Origin: Osmia lignaria lignaria
Taxonomy: Eukaryota > Arthropoda > Insecta > Hymenoptera > Megachilidae
NCBI RefSeq assembly: GCF_051020975.1
Contig: NW_027478158.1
Span: 4,774,001 to 4,838,000 of the forward strand
Length of the DNA stretch: 64,000 nt
Direction of reading: 5' to 3'
Under the pieces are notes generated by a model. The model ran no database searches, was not told the origin of the DNA, and was given only the letters and a program-made list of their open reading frames with translations. A program made the position numbers and the translations under genes. Shown here piece after piece: positions 11,585 to 24,341 of this stretch. The stretch's first letter is position 1, and every line of letters starts with the position of its first letter.

Positions 11585-13715
11585 TATCTCAAAGAAAGGG
11601 GCCACGGTGTTTCTGTATCTCTATTATGTTGGTGCGGCTTCGGAACTTTTAAATATCTCGATATATCTCGAAAACTACGCTTCTGATCAAAAAATATCAT
11701 AGAACATAAATTGTAGGAAACATAATTCTCTACAAAAAACGTCTGTTAACATTTTGCCATAGCTCGCTTCGTTTCCGAGATATTTGCAGATTCAGCTCAA
11801 AGGAACTGGCCTGACGGACATATTTCGAGATATTTCTTCTTCTTGTTGTTCTTCCTCTGCACAGCTAAGCTGGAAGTGGCATTTGCAGCTCGCACTAGTG
11901 CAGAGTTATCTCAAAGAAAGGGGCCACGGTGTTTCTGTATCTCTATTATGTTGGTGCGGCTTCGGAACTTTTAAATATCTTGATATATCTCGAGAACTAC
12001 GCATCTGCTCAAAAAATATCATAGAACATAAAAAGTAGGAAACTTAATTCTCTACAAAAAAGGTCTCTTAACATTTTGCCATAGCTCGCTTCGTTTCCGA
12101 GATATTTGCATATTTATCTCAAGGGAAGGGGCCTGACGGACATATTTCGAGATATTTCTTCTTCTTGTTGTTCTTCTTCTGCACAGCTAAGCTGGAAGTG
12201 GCATTTGCGGCTCGCACTAGTGCAGAGTTATCTCAAAGAAAGGGGCCACGGTGTTTCTGTATCTCTATTATGTTGGTGCGGCTTCGGAACTTTTAAATAT
12301 CTCGATATATCTCGAAAACTACGCTTCTGATCAAAAAATATCATAGAACATAAATTGTAGGAAACATAATTCTCTACAAAAAAGGTCACTTAACATTTTG
12401 CCATAGCTCGCTTCGTTTCCGAGATATTTGCAGATATATCTCAAGGGAAGGGGCCTGACGGACATATTTCGAGATATTTCTTCTTTTTGTTGTTCTTCTT
12501 CTGCACAGCTAAGCTGGAAGTGGCATTTGCAGCGCGCAATAGTGCAGAGTTATCTCAAAGAAAGGGGCCACGGTGTTTCTTTATCTCTATTATGTTGGTG
12601 CGGCTTCGGAACTTTTAAATATCTTGATATATCTCGAGAATTACGCATCTGATCAAAAAATATCATCGAACATAAAAAGTAGGAAACTTAATTCTCTACA
12701 AAAAAGGTCTCTTAACATTTTGCCATAGCTCGCTTCGTTTCCGAGATATTTGCAGATTTATCTCAAGGGAAGTGGCCTGACGGACATATTTCGAGATATT
12801 TCTTCTTCTTGTTGTTCTTCTTCTGCACAGCTAAGCCGGAAGTGGCATTTGCAGCTCGCAATAGTGCAGAGATATCTCAAAGAAAGGGGCCACGGTGTTT
12901 CTGTATCTCTATTATGTTGGTGCGGCTTCGGAACTTTTAAATATCTTGATATATCTCGAGAACTACGCGTCTGATCAAAAAATATCATAGAACATAAAAA
13001 GTAAGAAACATAATTCTCTACAAAAAAGGTCTCTTAACATTTTGCCATAGCTCGCTTCGTTTCCGAGATATTTGCAGATTTATCTCAAGGGAAGGGGCCT
13101 GACGGACATATTTCGAGATATTTCTTCTTCTTGTTGTTCTTCTTCTGCACAGCTGAGCTGGAAGTGGCATTTGCGGCTTGCACTAGTGCAGAGTTATCTC
13201 AACGAAAGGGGCCACGGTGTTTCTGTATCTCTATTATGTTGGTGCGGCTTCGGAACTTTTAAATATCTTGATATATCTCGAGAACTACGCGTCTGATCAA
13301 AAAATATCATAGAACATAAAAAGTAGGAAACTTAATTCTCTACAAAAACGGTCTCTTAACATTTTGCCATAGCTCGCTTCGTTTCCGAGATATTTGCAGA
13401 TATATTTCAAGGGAAGGGGCCTGACGGGCATATTTCGAGATATTTCTTCTTCTTGTTGTTCTTCTTCTGCACAGCTAAGCTGGAAGTGGCATTTGCGGCT
13501 CGCACTAGTGCACAGTTATCTCAAAGAAAGGGGCCACGGTGTTTCTGGATCTTTATTATGTTGGTGCGGCTTCGGAACTTTTAAATATCTCGATATATCT
13601 CGAAAACTACGCTTCTGATAAAAAAATATCATAGAACATAAATTGTAGGAAACATAATTCTCTACAATAAACGTCTCTTAACATTTTGCCATAGCTCGCT
13701 TCGTTTCCGAGATAT

Positions 13716-16700
13716 TTGCAGATTCAGCTCAAAGGAACTGGCCTGACGGACATATTTCGAGATATTTCTTCTTCTTGTTGTTCTTCCTCTGCACAGCTAA
13801 GCTGGAAGTGGCATTTGCAGCTCGCAATAGTGCAGAGTTATCTCAAAGAAAGGGGCCACGGTGTTTCTGTATCTCTATTATGTTGGTGCGGCTTCGGAAC
13901 TTTTAAATATCTTGATATATCTCGAGAACTACGCATCTGATCAAAAAATATCATAGAACATAAAAAGTAGGAAACTTAATTCTCTACAAAAAAGGTCTCT
14001 TAACATTTTGCCATAGCTCGCTTCGTTTCCGAGATATTTGCATATTTATCTCAAGGGAAGGGGCCTGACGGACATATTTCGAGATATTTCTTCTTCTTGT
14101 TGTTCTTCTTCTGCACAGCTAAGCTGGAAGTGGCATTTGCGGCTCGCACTAGTGCAGAGATATCTCAAAGAAAGGGGCCACGGTGTTTCTGTATCTCTAT
14201 TATGTTGGTGCGGCTTCGGAACTTTTAAATATCTCGATATATCTCGAAAACTACGCTTCTGATCAAAAAATATCATAGAACATAAATTGTAGGAAACATA
14301 ATTCTCTACAAAAAAGGTCTCTTAACATTTTGCCATAGCTCGCTTCGTTTCCGAGATATTTGCAGATTTATCTCAAGGGAAGGGGCCTAACGGACATATT
14401 TCGAGATATTTTTGCTTCTTGTTGTTCTTCTTCTGCACAGCTAAACTGGAAGTGGCATTTCCAGCTCGCAATAGTGCAGAGTTATCTCAAAGAGAGGGGC
14501 CACGGTGTTTCTGTATCTCTATTATGTTGGTGCGGCTTCGGAAGTTTTAAATATCTTGATATATCTCGAGAACTACGCATCTGATCAAAAAATATCATAG
14601 AACGTAAAAAGTAGGAAACTTAATTCTCTACAAATAAGGTCTCTTAACATTTTGCCATAGCTCGCTTCGTTTCCGAGATATTTGCAGATTTATGTCAAGG
14701 GAAGGGGCCTGACGGACATATTTCGAGATATTTCTTCTTCTTGTTGTTCTTCTTCTGCACAGCTAAGCTGGAAGTGGCATTTGCAGCTCGCAATAGTGCA
14801 GAGATATCTCAAAGAAAGGGGCCACGGTGTTTCTGTATCTCTATTATGTTGGTGCGGTTTCGGAACTTTTAAATATCTTGATATATCTCGAGAACTACGC
14901 ATCTGATCAAAAAATATCATAGAACGTAAAAAGTAGGAAACTTAATTCTCTACAAATAAGGTCTCTTAACATTTTGCCATAGCTCGCTTCGTTTCCGAGA
15001 TATTTGCAGATTTATGTCAAGGGAAGGGACCTGACGGACATATTTCGAGATATTTCTTCTTCTTGTTGTTCTTCTTCTGCCCAGCTAAGCTGGAAGTGGC
15101 ATTTGCAGCTCGCACTAGTGCAGAGTTATCTCAAAGAAAGGGGCCACGGTGTTTCTGTATCTCTATTATGTTGGTGCGGCTTCGGAACTTTTAAATATCT
15201 TGATATATCTCGAGAACTACGCATCTGATCAACTAATATCATAGAACATGAAAAGTAGGAAACTTAATTCTCTACAAAAAAGGTCGCTTAACATTTTGCC
15301 ATAGCTCTCTTCGTTTCCGAGATATTTGCAGATTTATCTCAAGGGAAGGGGCCTGACGGACATATTTCGAGATATTTCTTCTTCTTGTTGTTCTCCTTCT
15401 GCACAGCTAAGCTGGAAGTGGCATTTGCAGCTCGCAATAGTGCAGAGTTATCTCAAAGAAAGGGGCCACGGTGTTTCTGTATCTCTATTATGTTGGTGCG
15501 GCTTCGGAACTTTTAAATATCTTGATATATCTCGAGAACTACGCGTCTCATCAAAAAATATCATAGAACATAAAAAGTAGGAAACTTAATTCTCTACAAA
15601 TAAGGTCTCTTAACATTTTGCCATAGCTCGCTTCGTTTCCGAGATATTTGCAGATTTATGTCAAGGGAAGGGACCTGACGGACATATTTCGAGATATTTC
15701 TTCTTCTTGTTGTTCTTCTTCTGCCCAGCTAAGCTGGAAGTGGCATTTGCAGCTCGCACTAGTGCAGAGTTATCTCAAAGAAAGGGGCCACGGTGTTTCT
15801 GTATCTCTATTATGTTGGTGCGGCTTCGGAACTTTTAAATATCTTGATATATCTCGAGAACTACGCATCTGATCAACTAATATCATAGAACATCAAAGGT
15901 AGGAAACTTAATTCTCTACAAAAAAGGTCGCTTAACATTTTGCCATAGCTCTCTTCGTTTCCGAGATATTTGCAGATTTATCTCAAGGGAAGGGGCCTGA
16001 CGGACATATTTCGAGATATTTCTTCTTCTTGTTGTTCTCCTTCTGCACAGCTAAGCTGGAAGTGGCATTTGCAGCTCGCAATAGTGCAGAGTTATCTCAA
16101 AGAAAGGGGCCACGGTGTTTCTGTATCTCTATTATGTTGGTGCGGCTTCGGAACTTTTAAATATCTTGATATATCTCGAGAACTACGCGTCTCATCAAAA
16201 AATATCATAGAACATAAAAAGTAGGAAACTTAATTCTCTACAAAAACGGTCTCTTAACATTTTGCCATAGCTCGCTTCGTTTCCGAGATATTTGCAGATT
16301 TATCTCAAGGGAAGGGGCCTGACGGACATATTTCGAGATATTTCTTCTTCTTGTTGTTCTTCTTCTGCACAGCTAAGCTGGAAGTGGCATTTGCGGCTCG
16401 CACTAGTGCACAGTTATCTCAAAGAAAGGGGCCACGGTGTTTCTGTATCTTTATTATGTTGGTGCGGCTTCGGAACTTTTAAATATCTCGATATATCTCG
16501 AAAACTACGCTTCTGATCAAAAAATATCATAGAACATAAAAAGTAGGAAACTTAATTCTCTACAAAAAAGATCTCTTAACATTTTGTCATAGCTCGCTTC
16601 GTTTCCGAGATATTTGCATATTTATCTCAAGGGAAGGGGCCTGACGGACATATTTCGAGATATTTCTTCTTCTTGTTGTTCTTCTTCTGCACAGCTAAGC

Positions 16701-17257
16701 TGGAAGTGGCATTTGCGGCTCGCACTAGTGCAGAGTTATCTCAAAGAAAGGGGCCACGGTGTTTCTGTATCTCTATTATGTTGGTGCGGCTTCGGAACTT
16801 TTAAATATCTTGATATATCTCGAGAACTACGCATCTGATCAAAAAATATCATAGAACATAAAAAGTAGGAAACTTAATTCTCTACAAAAAAGGTCTCTTA
16901 ACATTTTGCCATAGCTCGCTTCGTTTCCGAGATATTTGCATATTTATCTCAAGGGAAGGGGCCTGACGGACATATTTCGAGATATTTCTTCTTCTTGTTC
17001 TTCTTCTTCTGCACAGCTAAGCTGGAAGTGGCATTTGCGGCTCGCACTAGTGCAGAGTTATCTCAAAGAAAGGGGCCACGGTGTTTCTGGATCTTTATTA
17101 TGTTGGTGCGGCTTCGGAACTTTTAAATATCTCGATATATCTCGAAAACTACGCTTCTGATAAAAAAATATCATAGAACATAAATTGTAGGAAACATAAT
17201 TCTCTACAATAAACGTCTCTTAACATTTTGCCATAGCTCGCTTCGTTTCCGAGATAT
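13716..17257 (+). repeat. 11-monomer higher-order repeat, copy 1 (3542 bp)
   Basis: Eleven distinguishable monomers A-K start at 13716, 14038, 14360, 14682, 15004, 15326, 15648, 15970, 16292, 16614 and 16936. Diagnostic variants: A has CAGCTCAAAGGAACTGG; C has GATATTTTTGCTTC; D has GCGGTTTCGG; E and G have GGGACCTGACGG, CTGCCCAGC and GATCAACTAATATC; F and H have TTCTCCTTC and GCGTCTCATC; J and K have TTTGCATATTTATC; K has TTCTGGATCTTTATT. The whole series repeats in order at 17258. Neighbouring monomers differ at many sites, whereas the HOR copies are almost identical. Confidence 0.92.
15004..16291 (+). repeat. Tandem 644-bp dimer duplication inside the 11-mer (E-F, G-H)
   Basis: Units 15004+15326 are repeated as 15648+15970. 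The pair shares GGGACCTGACGG, CTGCCCAGC and CAACTAATATC in the first unit, and TTCTCCTTC and CTCATCAAAA in the second. Only a few substitutions separate the two dimers, including CTACAAATAAGG against CTACAAAAACGG at the 3' junctions. The same doubled dimer is inherited in HOR copies 2 (18546-19833) and 3 (21122-22409), so it predates HOR amplification. Confidence 0.88.
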
Positions 17258-20200
17258 TTGCAGATTCAGCTCAAAGGAACTGGCCTGACGGACATATTTC
17301 GAGATATTTCTTCTTCTTGTTGTTCTTCCTCTGCACAGCTAAGCTGGAAGTGGCATTTGCAGCTCGCAATAGTGCAGAGTTATCTCAAAGAAAGGGGCCA
17401 CGGTGTTTCTGTATCTCTATTATGTTGGTGCGGCTTCGGAACTTTTAAATATCTTGATATATCTCGAGAACTACGCATCTGATCAAAAAATATCATAGAA
17501 CATAAAAAGTAGGAAACTTAATTCTCTACAAAAAAGGTCTCTTAACATTTTGCCATAGCTCGCTTCGTTTCCGAGATATTTGCATATTTATCTCAAGGGA
17601 AGGGGCCTGACGGACATATTTCGAGATATTTCTTCTTCTTGTTGTTCTTCTTCTGCACAGCTAAGCTGGAAGTGGCATTTGCGGCTCGCACTAGTGCAGA
17701 GATATCTCAAAGAAAGGGGCCACGGTGTTTCTGTATCTCTATTATGTTGGTGCGGCTTCGGAACTTTTAAATATCTCGATATATCTCGAAAACTACGCTT
17801 CTGATCAAAAAATATCATAGAACATAAATTGTAGGAAACATAATTCTCTACAAAAAAGGTCTCTTAACATTTTGCCATAGCTCGCTTCGTTTCCGAGATA
17901 TTTGCAGATTTATCTCAAGGGAAGGGGCCTAACGGACATATTTCGAGATATTTTTGCTTCTTGTTGTTCTTCTTCTGCACAGCTAAACTGGAAGTGGCAT
18001 TTCCAGCTCGCAATAGTGCAGAGTTATCTCAAAGAGAGGGGCCACGGTGTTTCTGTATCTCTATTATGTTGGTGCGGCTTCGGAAGTTTTAAATATCTTG
18101 ATATATCTCGAGAACTACGCATCTGATCAAAAAATATCATAGAACGTAAAAAGTAGGAAACTTAATTCTCTACAAATAAGGTCTCTTAACATTTTGCCAT
18201 AGCTCGCTTCGTTTCCGAGATATTTGCAGATTTATGTCAAGGGAAGGGGCCTGACGGACATATTTCGAGATATTTCTTCTTCTTGTTGTTCTTCTTCTGC
18301 ACAGCTAAGCTGGAAGTGGCATTTGCAGCTCGCAATAGTGCAGAGATATCTCAAAGAAAGGGGCCACGGTGTTTCTGTATCTCTATTATGTTGGTGCGGT
18401 TTCGGAACTTTTAAATATCTTGATATATCTCGAGAACTACGCATCTGATCAAAAAATATCATAGAACGTAAAAAGTAGGAAACTTAATTCTCTACAAATA
18501 AGGTCTCTTAACATTTTGCCATAGCTCGCTTCGTTTCCGAGATATTTGCAGATTTATGTCAAGGGAAGGGACCTGACGGACATATTTCGAGATATTTCTT
18601 CTTCTTGTTGTTCTTCTTCTGCCCAGCTAAGCTGGAAGTGGCATTTGCAGCTCGCACTAGTGCAGAGTTATCTCAAAGAAAGGGGCCACGGTGTTTCTGT
18701 ATCTCTATTATGTTGGTGCGGCTTCGGAACTTTTAAATATCTTGATATATCTCGAGAACTACGCATCTGATCAACTAATATCATAGAACATGAAAAGTAG
18801 GAAACTTAATTCTCTACAAAAAAGGTCGCTTAACATTTTGCCATAGCTCTCTTCGTTTCCGAGATATTTGCAGATTTATCTCAAGGGAAGGGGCCTGACG
18901 GACATATTTCGAGATATTTCTTCTTCTTGTTGTTCTCCTTCTGCACAGCTAAGCTGGAAGTGGCATTTGCAGCTCGCAATAGTGCAGAGTTATCTCAAAG
19001 AAAGGGGCCACGGTGTTTCTGTATCTCTATTATGTTGGTGCGGCTTCGGAACTTTTAAATATCTTGATATATCTCGAGAACTACGCGTCTCATCAAAAAA
19101 TATCATAGAACATAAAAAGTAGGAAACTTAATTCTCTACAAATAAGGTCTCTTAACATTTTGCCATAGCTCGCTTCGTTTCCGAGATATTTGCAGATTTA
19201 TGTCAAGGGAAGGGACCTGACGGACATATTTCGAGATATTTCTTCTTCTTGTTGTTCTTCTTCTGCCCAGCTAAGCTGGAAGTGGCATTTGCAGCTCGCA
19301 CTAGTGCAGAGTTATCTCAAAGAAAGGGGCCACGGTGTTTCTGTATCTCTATTATGTTGGTGCGGCTTCGGAACTTTTAAATATCTTGATATATCTCGAG
19401 AACTACGCATCTGATCAACTAATATCATAGAACATGAAAAGTAGGAAACTTAATTCTCTACAAAAAAGGTCGCTTAACATTTTGCCATAGCTCTCTTCGT
19501 TTCCGAGATATTTGCAGATTTATCTCAAGGGAAGGGGCCTGACGGACATATTTCGAGATATTTCTTCTTCTTGTTGTTCTCCTTCTGCACAGCTAAGCTG
19601 GAAGTGGCATTTGCAGCTCGCAATAGTGCAGAGTTATCTCAAAGAAAGGGGCCACGGTGTTTCTGTATCTCTATTATGTTGGTGCGGCTTCGGAACTTTT
19701 AAATATCTTGATATATCTCGAGAACTACGCGTCTCATCAAAAAATATCATAGAACATAAAAAGTAGGAAACTTAATTCTCTACAAAAGCGGTCTCTTAAC
19801 ATTTTGCCATAGCTCGCTTCGTTTCCGAGATATTTGCAGATTTATCTCAAGGGAAGGGGCCTGACGGACATATTTCGAGATATTTCTTCTTCTTGTTGTT
19901 CTTCTTCTGCACAGCTAAGCTGGAAGTGGCATTTGCGGCTCGCACTAGTGCACAGTTATCTCAAAGAAAGGGGCCACGGTGTTTCTGTATCTTTATTATG
20001 TTGGTGCGGCTTCGGAACTTTTAAATATCTCGATATATCTCGAAAACTACGCTTCTGATCAAAAAATATCATAGAACATAAAAAGTAGGAAACTTAATTC
20101 TCTACAAAAAAGATCTCTTAACATTTTGTCATAGCTCGCTTCGTTTCCGAGATATTTGCATATTTATCTCAAGGGAAGGGGCCTGACGGACATATTTCGA

Positions 20201-20799
20201 GATATTTCTTCTTCTTGTTGTTCTTCTTCTGCACAGCTAAGCTGGAAGTGGCATTTGCGGCTCGCACTAGTGCAGAGTTATCTCAAAGAAAGGGGCCACG
20301 GTGTTTCTGTATCTCTATTATGTTGGTGCGGCTTCGGAACTTTTAAATATCTTGATATATCTCGAGAACTACGCATCTGATCAAAAAATATCATAGAACA
20401 TAAAAAGTAGGAAACTTAATTCTCTACAAAAAAGGTCTCTTAACATTTTGCCATAGCTCGCTTCGTTTCCGAGATATTTGCATATTTATCTCAAGGGAAG
20501 GGGCCTGACGGACATATTTCGAGATATTTCTTCTTCTTGTTCTTCTTCTTCTGCACAGCTAAGCTGGAAGTGGCATTTGCGGCTCGCACTAGTGCAGAGT
20601 TATCTCAAAGAAAGGGGCCACGGTGTTTCTGGATCTTTATTATGTTGGTGCGGATTCGGAACTTTTAAATATCTCGATATATCTCGAAAACTACGCTTCT
20701 GATCAAAAAATACCATAGAACATAAATTGTAGGAAACATAATTCTCTACAATAAACGTCTCTTAACATTTTGCCATAGCTCGCTTCGTTTCCGAGATAT
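17258..20799 (+). repeat. 11-monomer higher-order repeat, copy 2 (3542 bp)
   Basis: Units A-K again, starting at 17258. Read by eye against copy 1 there are about six differences: two near 19436-19440 (CATGAAAAG against CATCAAAGG), one near 19786, one at the GCGGATTCGG of unit K and two in K's GATCAAAAAATACC. That is roughly 99.8% identity over 3.5 kb, far above the identity between adjacent monomers. Confidence 0.92.
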
Positions 20800-23375
20800 T
20801 TGCAGATTTATGTCAAGGGAAGGGGCCTGACGGACATATTTCGAGATATTTCTTCTTCTTGTTGTTCTTCTTCTGCACAGCTAAGCTGGAAGTGGCATTT
20901 GCAGCTCGCAATAGTGCAGAGATATCTCAAAGAAAGGGGCCACGGTGTTTCTGTATCTCTATTATGTTGGTGCGGTTTCGGAACTTTTAAATATCTTGAT
21001 ATATCTCGAGAACTACGCATCTGATCAAAAAATATCATAGAACGTAAAAAGTAGGAAACTTAATTCTCTACAAATAAGGTCTCTTAACATTTTGCCATAG
21101 CTCGCTTCGTTTCCGAGATATTTGCAGATTTATGTCAAGGGAAGGGACCTGACGGACATATTTCGAGATATTTCTTCTTCTTGTTGTTCTTCTTCTGCCC
21201 AGCTAAGCTGGAAGTGGCATTTGCAGCTCGCACTAGTGCAGAGTTATATCAAAGAAAGGGGCCACGGTGTTTCTGTATCTCTATTATGTTGGTGCGGCTT
21301 CGGAACTTTTAAATATCTTGATATATCTCGAGAACTACGCATCTGATCAACTAATATCATAGAACATGAAAAGTAGGAAACTTAATTCTCTACAAAAAAG
21401 GTCGCTTAACATTTTGCCATAGCTCTCTTCGTTTCCGAGATATTTGCAGATTTATCTCAAGGGAAGGGGCCTGACGGACATATTTCGAGATATTTCTTCT
21501 TCTTGTTGTTCTCCTTCTGCACAGCTAAGCTGGAAGTGGCATTTGCAGCTCGCAATAGTGCAGAGTTATCTCAAAGAAAGGGGCCACGGTGTTTCTGTAT
21601 CTCTATTATGTTGGTGCGGCTTCGGAACTTTTAAATATCTTGATATATCTCGAGAACTACGCGTCTCATCAAAAAATATCATAGAACATAAAAAGTAGGA
21701 AACTTAATTCTCTACAAATAAGGTCTCTTAACATTTTGCCATAGCTCGCTTCGTTTCCGAGATATTTGCAGATTTATGTCAAGGGAAGGGACCTGACGGA
21801 CATATTTCGAGATATTTCTTCTTCTTGTTGTTCTTCTTCTGCCCAGCTAAGCTGGAAGTGGCATTTGCAGCTCGCACTAGTGCAGAGTTATCTCAAAGAA
21901 AGGGGCCACGGTGTTTCTGTATCTCTATTATGTTGGTGCGGCTTCGGAACTTTTAAATATCTTGATATATCTCGAGAACTACGCATCTGATCAACTAATA
22001 TCATAGAACATGAAAAGTAGGAAACTTAATTCTCTACAAAAAAGGTCGCTTAACATTTTGCCATAGCTCTCTTCGTTTCCGAGATATTTGCAGATTTATC
22101 TCAAGGGAAGGGGCCTGACGGACATATTTCGAGATATTTCTTCTTCTTGTTGTTCTCCTTCTGCACAGCTAAGCTGGAAGTGGCATTTGCAGCTCGCAAT
22201 AGTGCAGAGTTATCTCAAAGAAAGGGGCCACGGTGTTTCTGTATCTCTATTATGTTGGTGCGGCTTCGGAACTTTTAAATATCTTGATATATCTCGAGAA
22301 CTACGCGTCTCATCAAAAAATATCATAGAACATAAAAAGTAGGAAACTTAATTCTCTACAAAAACGGTCTCTTAACATTTTGCCATAGCTCGCTTCGTTT
22401 CCGAGATATTTGCAGATTTATCTCAAGGGAAGGGGCCTGACGGACATATTTCGAGATATTTCTTCTTCTTGTTGTTCTTCTTCTGCACAGCTAAGCTGGA
22501 AGTGGCATTTGCGGCTCGCACTAGTGCACAGTTATCTCAAAGAAAGGGGCCACGGTGTTTCTGTATCTTTATTATGTTGGTGCGGCTTCGGAACTTTTAA
22601 ATATCTCGATATATCTCGAAAACTACGCTTCTGATCAAAAAATATCATAGAACATAAAAAGTAGGAAACTTAATTCTCTACAAAAAAGATCTCTTAACAT
22701 TTTGTCATAGCTCGCTTCGTTTCCGAGATATTTGCATATTTATCTCAAGGGAAGGGGCCTGACGGACATATTTCGAGATATTTCTTCTTCTTGTTGTTCT
22801 TCTTCTGCACAGCTAAGCTGGAAGTGGCATTTGCGGCTCGCACTAGTGCAGAGTTATCTCAAAGAAAGGGGCCACGGTGTTTCTGTATCTCTATTATGTT
22901 GGTGCGGCTTCGGAACTTTTAAATATCTTGATATATCTCGAGAACTACGCATCTGATCAAAAAATATCATAGAACATAAAAAGTAGGAAACTTAATTCTC
23001 TACAAAAAAGGTCTCTTAACATTTTGCCATAGCTCGCTTCGTTTCCGAGATATTTGCATATTTATCTCAAGGGAAGGGGCCTGACGGACATATTTCGAGA
23101 TATTTCTTCTTCTTGTTCTTCTTCTTCTGCACAGCTAAGCTGGAAGTGGCATTTGCGGCTCGCACTAGTGCAGAGTTATCTCAAAGAAAGGGGCCACGGT
23201 GTTTCTGGATCTTTATTATGTTGGTGCGGATTCGGAACTTTTAAATATCTCGATATATCTCGAAAACTACGCTTCTGATCAAAAAATACTATAGAACATA
23301 AATTGTAGGAAACATAATTCTCTACAATAAACGTCTCTTAACATTTTGCCATAGCTCGCTTCGTTTCCGAGATAT
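20800..23375 (+). repeat. Higher-order repeat, copy 3, lacking its first three monomers (2576 bp)
   Basis: Unit K of copy 2 is followed directly by unit D, so A, B and C are missing while D-K are present in order (20800, 21122, 21444, 21766, 22088, 22410, 22732, 23054). About three differences from copy 2 were seen, including TTATATCAAAG near 21245 and TACTATAG near 23288. The join is in perfect 322-bp register, as expected from unequal exchange between homologous monomers. Confidence 0.9.
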
Positions 23376-24341
23376 TTGCAGATTCAGCTCAAAGGAACTG
23401 GCCTGACGGACATATTTCGAGATATTTCTTCTTCTTGTTGTTCTTCCTCTGCACAGCTAAGCTGGAAGTGGCATTTGCAGCTCGCAATAGTGCAGAGTTA
23501 TCTCAAAGAAAGGGGCCACGGTGTTTCTGTATCTCTATTATGTTGGTGCGGCTTCGGAACTTTTAAATATCTTGATATATCTCGAGAACTACGCATCTGA
23601 TCAAAAAATATCATAGAACATAAAAAGTAGGAAACTTAATTCTCTACAAAAAAGGTCTCTTAACATTTTGCCATAGCTCGCTTCGTTTCCGAGATATTTG
23701 CATATTTATCTCAAGGGAAGGGGCCTGACGGACATATTTCGAGATATTTCTTCTTCTTGTTCTTCTTCTTCTGCACAGCTAAGCTGGAAGTGGCATTTGC
23801 GGCTCGCACTAGTGCAGAGTTATCTCAAAGAAAGGGGCCACGGTGTTTCTGGATCTTTATTATGTTGGTGCGGATTCGGAACTTTTAAATATCTCGATAT
23901 ATCTCGAAAACTACGCTTCTGATCAAAAAATACTATAGAACATAAATTGTAGGAAACATAATTCTCTACAATAAACGTCTCTTAACATTTTGCCATAGCT
24001 CGCTTCGTTTCCGAGATATTTGCAGATTCAGCTCAAAGGAACTGGCCTGACGGACATATTTCGAGATATTTCTTCTTCTTGTTGTTCTTCCTCTGCACAG
24101 CTAAGCTGGAAGTGGCATTTGCAGCTCGCAATAGTGCAGAGTTATCTCAAAGAAAGGGGCCACGGTGTTTCTGTATCTCTATTATGTTGGTGCGGCTTCG
24201 GAACTTTTAAATATCTTGATATATCTCGAGAACTACGCATCTGATCAAAAAATATCATAGAACATAAAAAGTAGGAAACTTAATTCTCTACAAAAAAGGT
24301 CTCTTAACATTTTGCCATAGCTCGCTTCGTTTCCGAGATAT
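23054..24341 (+). repeat. Tandem 644-bp dimer duplication (K-A, K-A)
   Basis: Units 23054+23376 and 23698+24020 appear identical by eye. Both K copies carry the private AATACTATAGAAC variant, which is a further step from the TACCATAG of unit 20478. This duplication is therefore younger than HOR copy 3. Confidence 0.88.
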
